Origin: Snodgrassella alvi
GTDB taxonomy: Bacteria; Pseudomonadota; Gammaproteobacteria; Burkholderiales; Neisseriaceae
Assembly (NCBI RefSeq): GCF_002777825.1
Contig: NZ_MEIR01000036.1
Span: 1-34,998 of the forward strand
DNA: 34,998 nucleotides
Direction of reading: 5' to 3'
This document shows, piece by piece, positions 33,709 to 34,998 of this stretch (positions are counted from its first letter, which is position 1; every line of letters starts with the position of its first letter). The position numbers and the translations under genes were made by a program. The notes beneath the pieces were generated by a model. The model was not told where the DNA came from and ran no database searches. It worked only from the letters and a program-made list of their open reading frames with translations.

Positions 33709-34835
33709 GCTGTTCTCCCTAAGATAATCAATAGGTTGTACCACTATTAAAAACTAGGCCTTACCAATCTGTTTCCCCAGCAGTTTGCCTTCCCGGCTTA
33801 CGCGCCAGCTATTCAGTATATTGATAATATTGCCCTCCATCTCCTGCCACAGCGGCAGATAAGTACGGCTATAGCCCAGTCGTACTCTTATGTGCCATCT
33901 ATCGTTATAAAACATATGGCTACAGGAATCTATATGGTGGGTAAATTCACACTTGATATAGGTTTTAATATTGCCCGCCTGATCTTTTTTGAGCAAAATA
34001 TCCTTGGCATTGGCATCCGATTTCCACGGTTCGCCGGTTTCCGGATCAATACCATTATTGGCCCGATATACAGTTAAGCCATACAGCGGTTGTTCCTGCT
34101 GAATATAATCAAAATAGGTGATTTCTTTCGCCAATTTGAATTCATTCTGAACTGTGAAGTTAAAATTCAACGGCGCTGCAGCATCATATTCTCCATAAAT
34201 GATTACACCAGCCCACGGAAAAGGTTTGCCATATGGGATTAAGGTTTCATTATCGCGACGATAATCCTCTTCTGTTTGCCGGAATGAAGTATAGACATCG
34301 CCATCGCTAATGCGATATTGAAAGCCAAATGATTCAATTGGTAAATCATAGGTTTTAGGTGGGCGCTGGTATTTGGCTTTGATTTTCGGATCGGCAAAAT
34401 CGCCCGGATCGCCCATATAACGCGCCCAGCCATCAATTACGCCAGCAGGGATGCTGATGGATTGAGTACCTAGTTTGCCAATGGTGTCATAACGCCCACG
34501 ACTATCCTGATTGCGGAATGGTTCCGGTACCTGCTGCGCTGGTTGTTTTTCCGGCTGTTCGCTCAAATAATAGTCACAGCCGGTAAGCAGCAATACCTGC
34601 CACAGCAGCACCACGATAAGCACAATCTTTTTATATCCAGACTTCATAAGCAGCCCTGTTGCTCTATTTTATAGAGTAAAAATTAACATAAATTTTACCA
34701 AAATAAAAGAAAAAGAAGGCGATTTTAAAATTTTTATTGTTTTAAATTAAAAGCTAAACAACAAATCAGTATTCATGTATATGGGATATATTAATAAATA
34801 TTTACATTGCGCTAAGTTCAACCAGTGCAGCGAAT
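33466..34835 (-). repeat. Cassette unit 2 (RTX 5' fragment plus lipoprotein gene plus leader)
   Basis: This 1370-bp copy is homologous to 32101-33465. The two lipoprotein genes are offset by exactly 1365 bp, as are the RTX starts; the extra 5 bp lie in the leader. Confidence 0.88.
33754..34647 (-). CDS. Lipoprotein, second copy (candidate immunity or partner protein)
   Basis: This 297-residue paralogue of the lipoprotein at 32389-33282 has the same length. The signal MKSGYKKIVLIVVLLWQVLL ends in LTGC (Cys24). The linker after Cys24 is the most divergent part (DYYLSEQPEKQPAQQVPEPF against DQDFGKQPETQVVEQVSEPF). Further changes cluster near the C-terminal third (KCEFTHHIDSCSHMFYNDRW against DCQFTHNINSCHHMFYNDDW; VRLGYSRTYLPLW against VLISYSRTYLPQW), while the core GWARYMGDPGDFADPKIKAK is unchanged. 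The two cysteines in that loop are kept. It precedes an orphan RTX 5' fragment rather than a full toxin, like extra immunity genes in other toxin arrays. Confidence 0.8.
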   Translation of the reverse strand: MKSGYKKIVLIVVLLWQVLLLTGCDYYLSEQPEKQPAQQVPEPFRNQDSRGRYDTIGKLGTQSISIPAGVIDGWARYMGDPGDFADPKIKAKYQRPPKTYDLPIESFGFQYRISDGDVYTSFRQTEEDYRRDNETLIPYGKPFPWAGVIIYGEYDAAAPLNFNFTVQNEFKLAKEITYFDYIQQEQPLYGLTVYRANNGIDPETGEPWKSDANAKDILLKKDQAGNIKTYIKCEFTHHIDSCSHMFYNDRWHIRVRLGYSRTYLPLWQEMEGNIINILNSWRVSREGKLLGKQIGKA

Positions 34836-34998
34836 CTTATTGGTTTCGTCGTCCGTTAAAATATGGTGATGCTCTTTCGCCACCGCCTGCATAAATTCCA
34901 ATGCGCCATTACCGGTAATGGTATCCGCCGATGCTACCCCATACGCCCATTTAGCATAATGATAGCCACGTTTAGCCAGTTGCAGATACACCGCGCCA
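34818..34998 (-). pseudogene. Second orphan RTX 5' fragment, cut by the window edge
   Basis: The 60 codons visible read GAVYLQLAKRGYHYAKWAYG and on to DDETNKIRCTG, then TGA at 34820-34818. The start lies beyond 34998. It is the same fragment as at 33448-33708, with one residue difference next to the stop (CTG for CAG) and a different stop codon. It proves that the cassette array continues to the right of the window. Confidence 0.8.

Overview
The window reads as a chromosomal segment of a Gram-negative betaproteobacterium of the Neisseriaceae type. This is inferred from gene content and order (bioH-bioC beside comF, rlpA, ruvA, ftsY, prlC, tldD, galE), modest G+C, and CTGAA-ending repeats that resemble Neisseriaceae uptake sequences. 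A bee-gut Snodgrassella-like organism would fit, but I cannot confirm the genus from sequence alone.

Layout. (1) 1-1992: a tandem array of small one-pass membrane proteins of two alternating types, with an exact 625-bp direct repeat at an 889-bp period and a truncated last copy. (2) 2172-9910: housekeeping genes. A leftward bioH-bioC-patatin operon ends in a clear terminator. Rightward lie comF, rlpA, ruvA, a 5'-nucleotidase, an S51 peptidase and ftsY. (3) 10090-13642: an unknown gene and a leftward mcrB-mcrC pair for restriction of modified DNA; the McrB carries an EVE-like N-terminal reader. (4) 13882-19256: prlC, a gamma-carbonic anhydrase, two very short lipoprotein genes, an exported protein of unknown function, and about 0.8 kb of apparently decayed DNA. 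(5) 19274-22144: tldD and galE, both leftward. Between them a near-consensus promoter overlaps a Fur box and is followed about 150 nt later by a perfect intrinsic terminator, with no ORF between: a candidate iron-regulated sRNA. (6) 22145-27190: two paralogous cytoplasmic leucine-rich-repeat proteins built from 20-residue units, in AT-rich DNA with inverted repeats after each gene. (7) 27194-34998: a 1697-residue RTX protein, preceded in the same direction by a lipoprotein gene. The module of lipoprotein gene plus the first 83 codons of the RTX gene is repeated upstream at a 1365-1370 bp period and runs off the end of the window.

The housekeeping stretches look ordinary. The accessory ends (regions 1, 6 and 7) share one theme: tandem duplication of small or repetitive surface, immunity-like or effector-like genes. 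The strongest candidates for something undescribed are the RTX/lipoprotein cassette array and the Fur-box sRNA.
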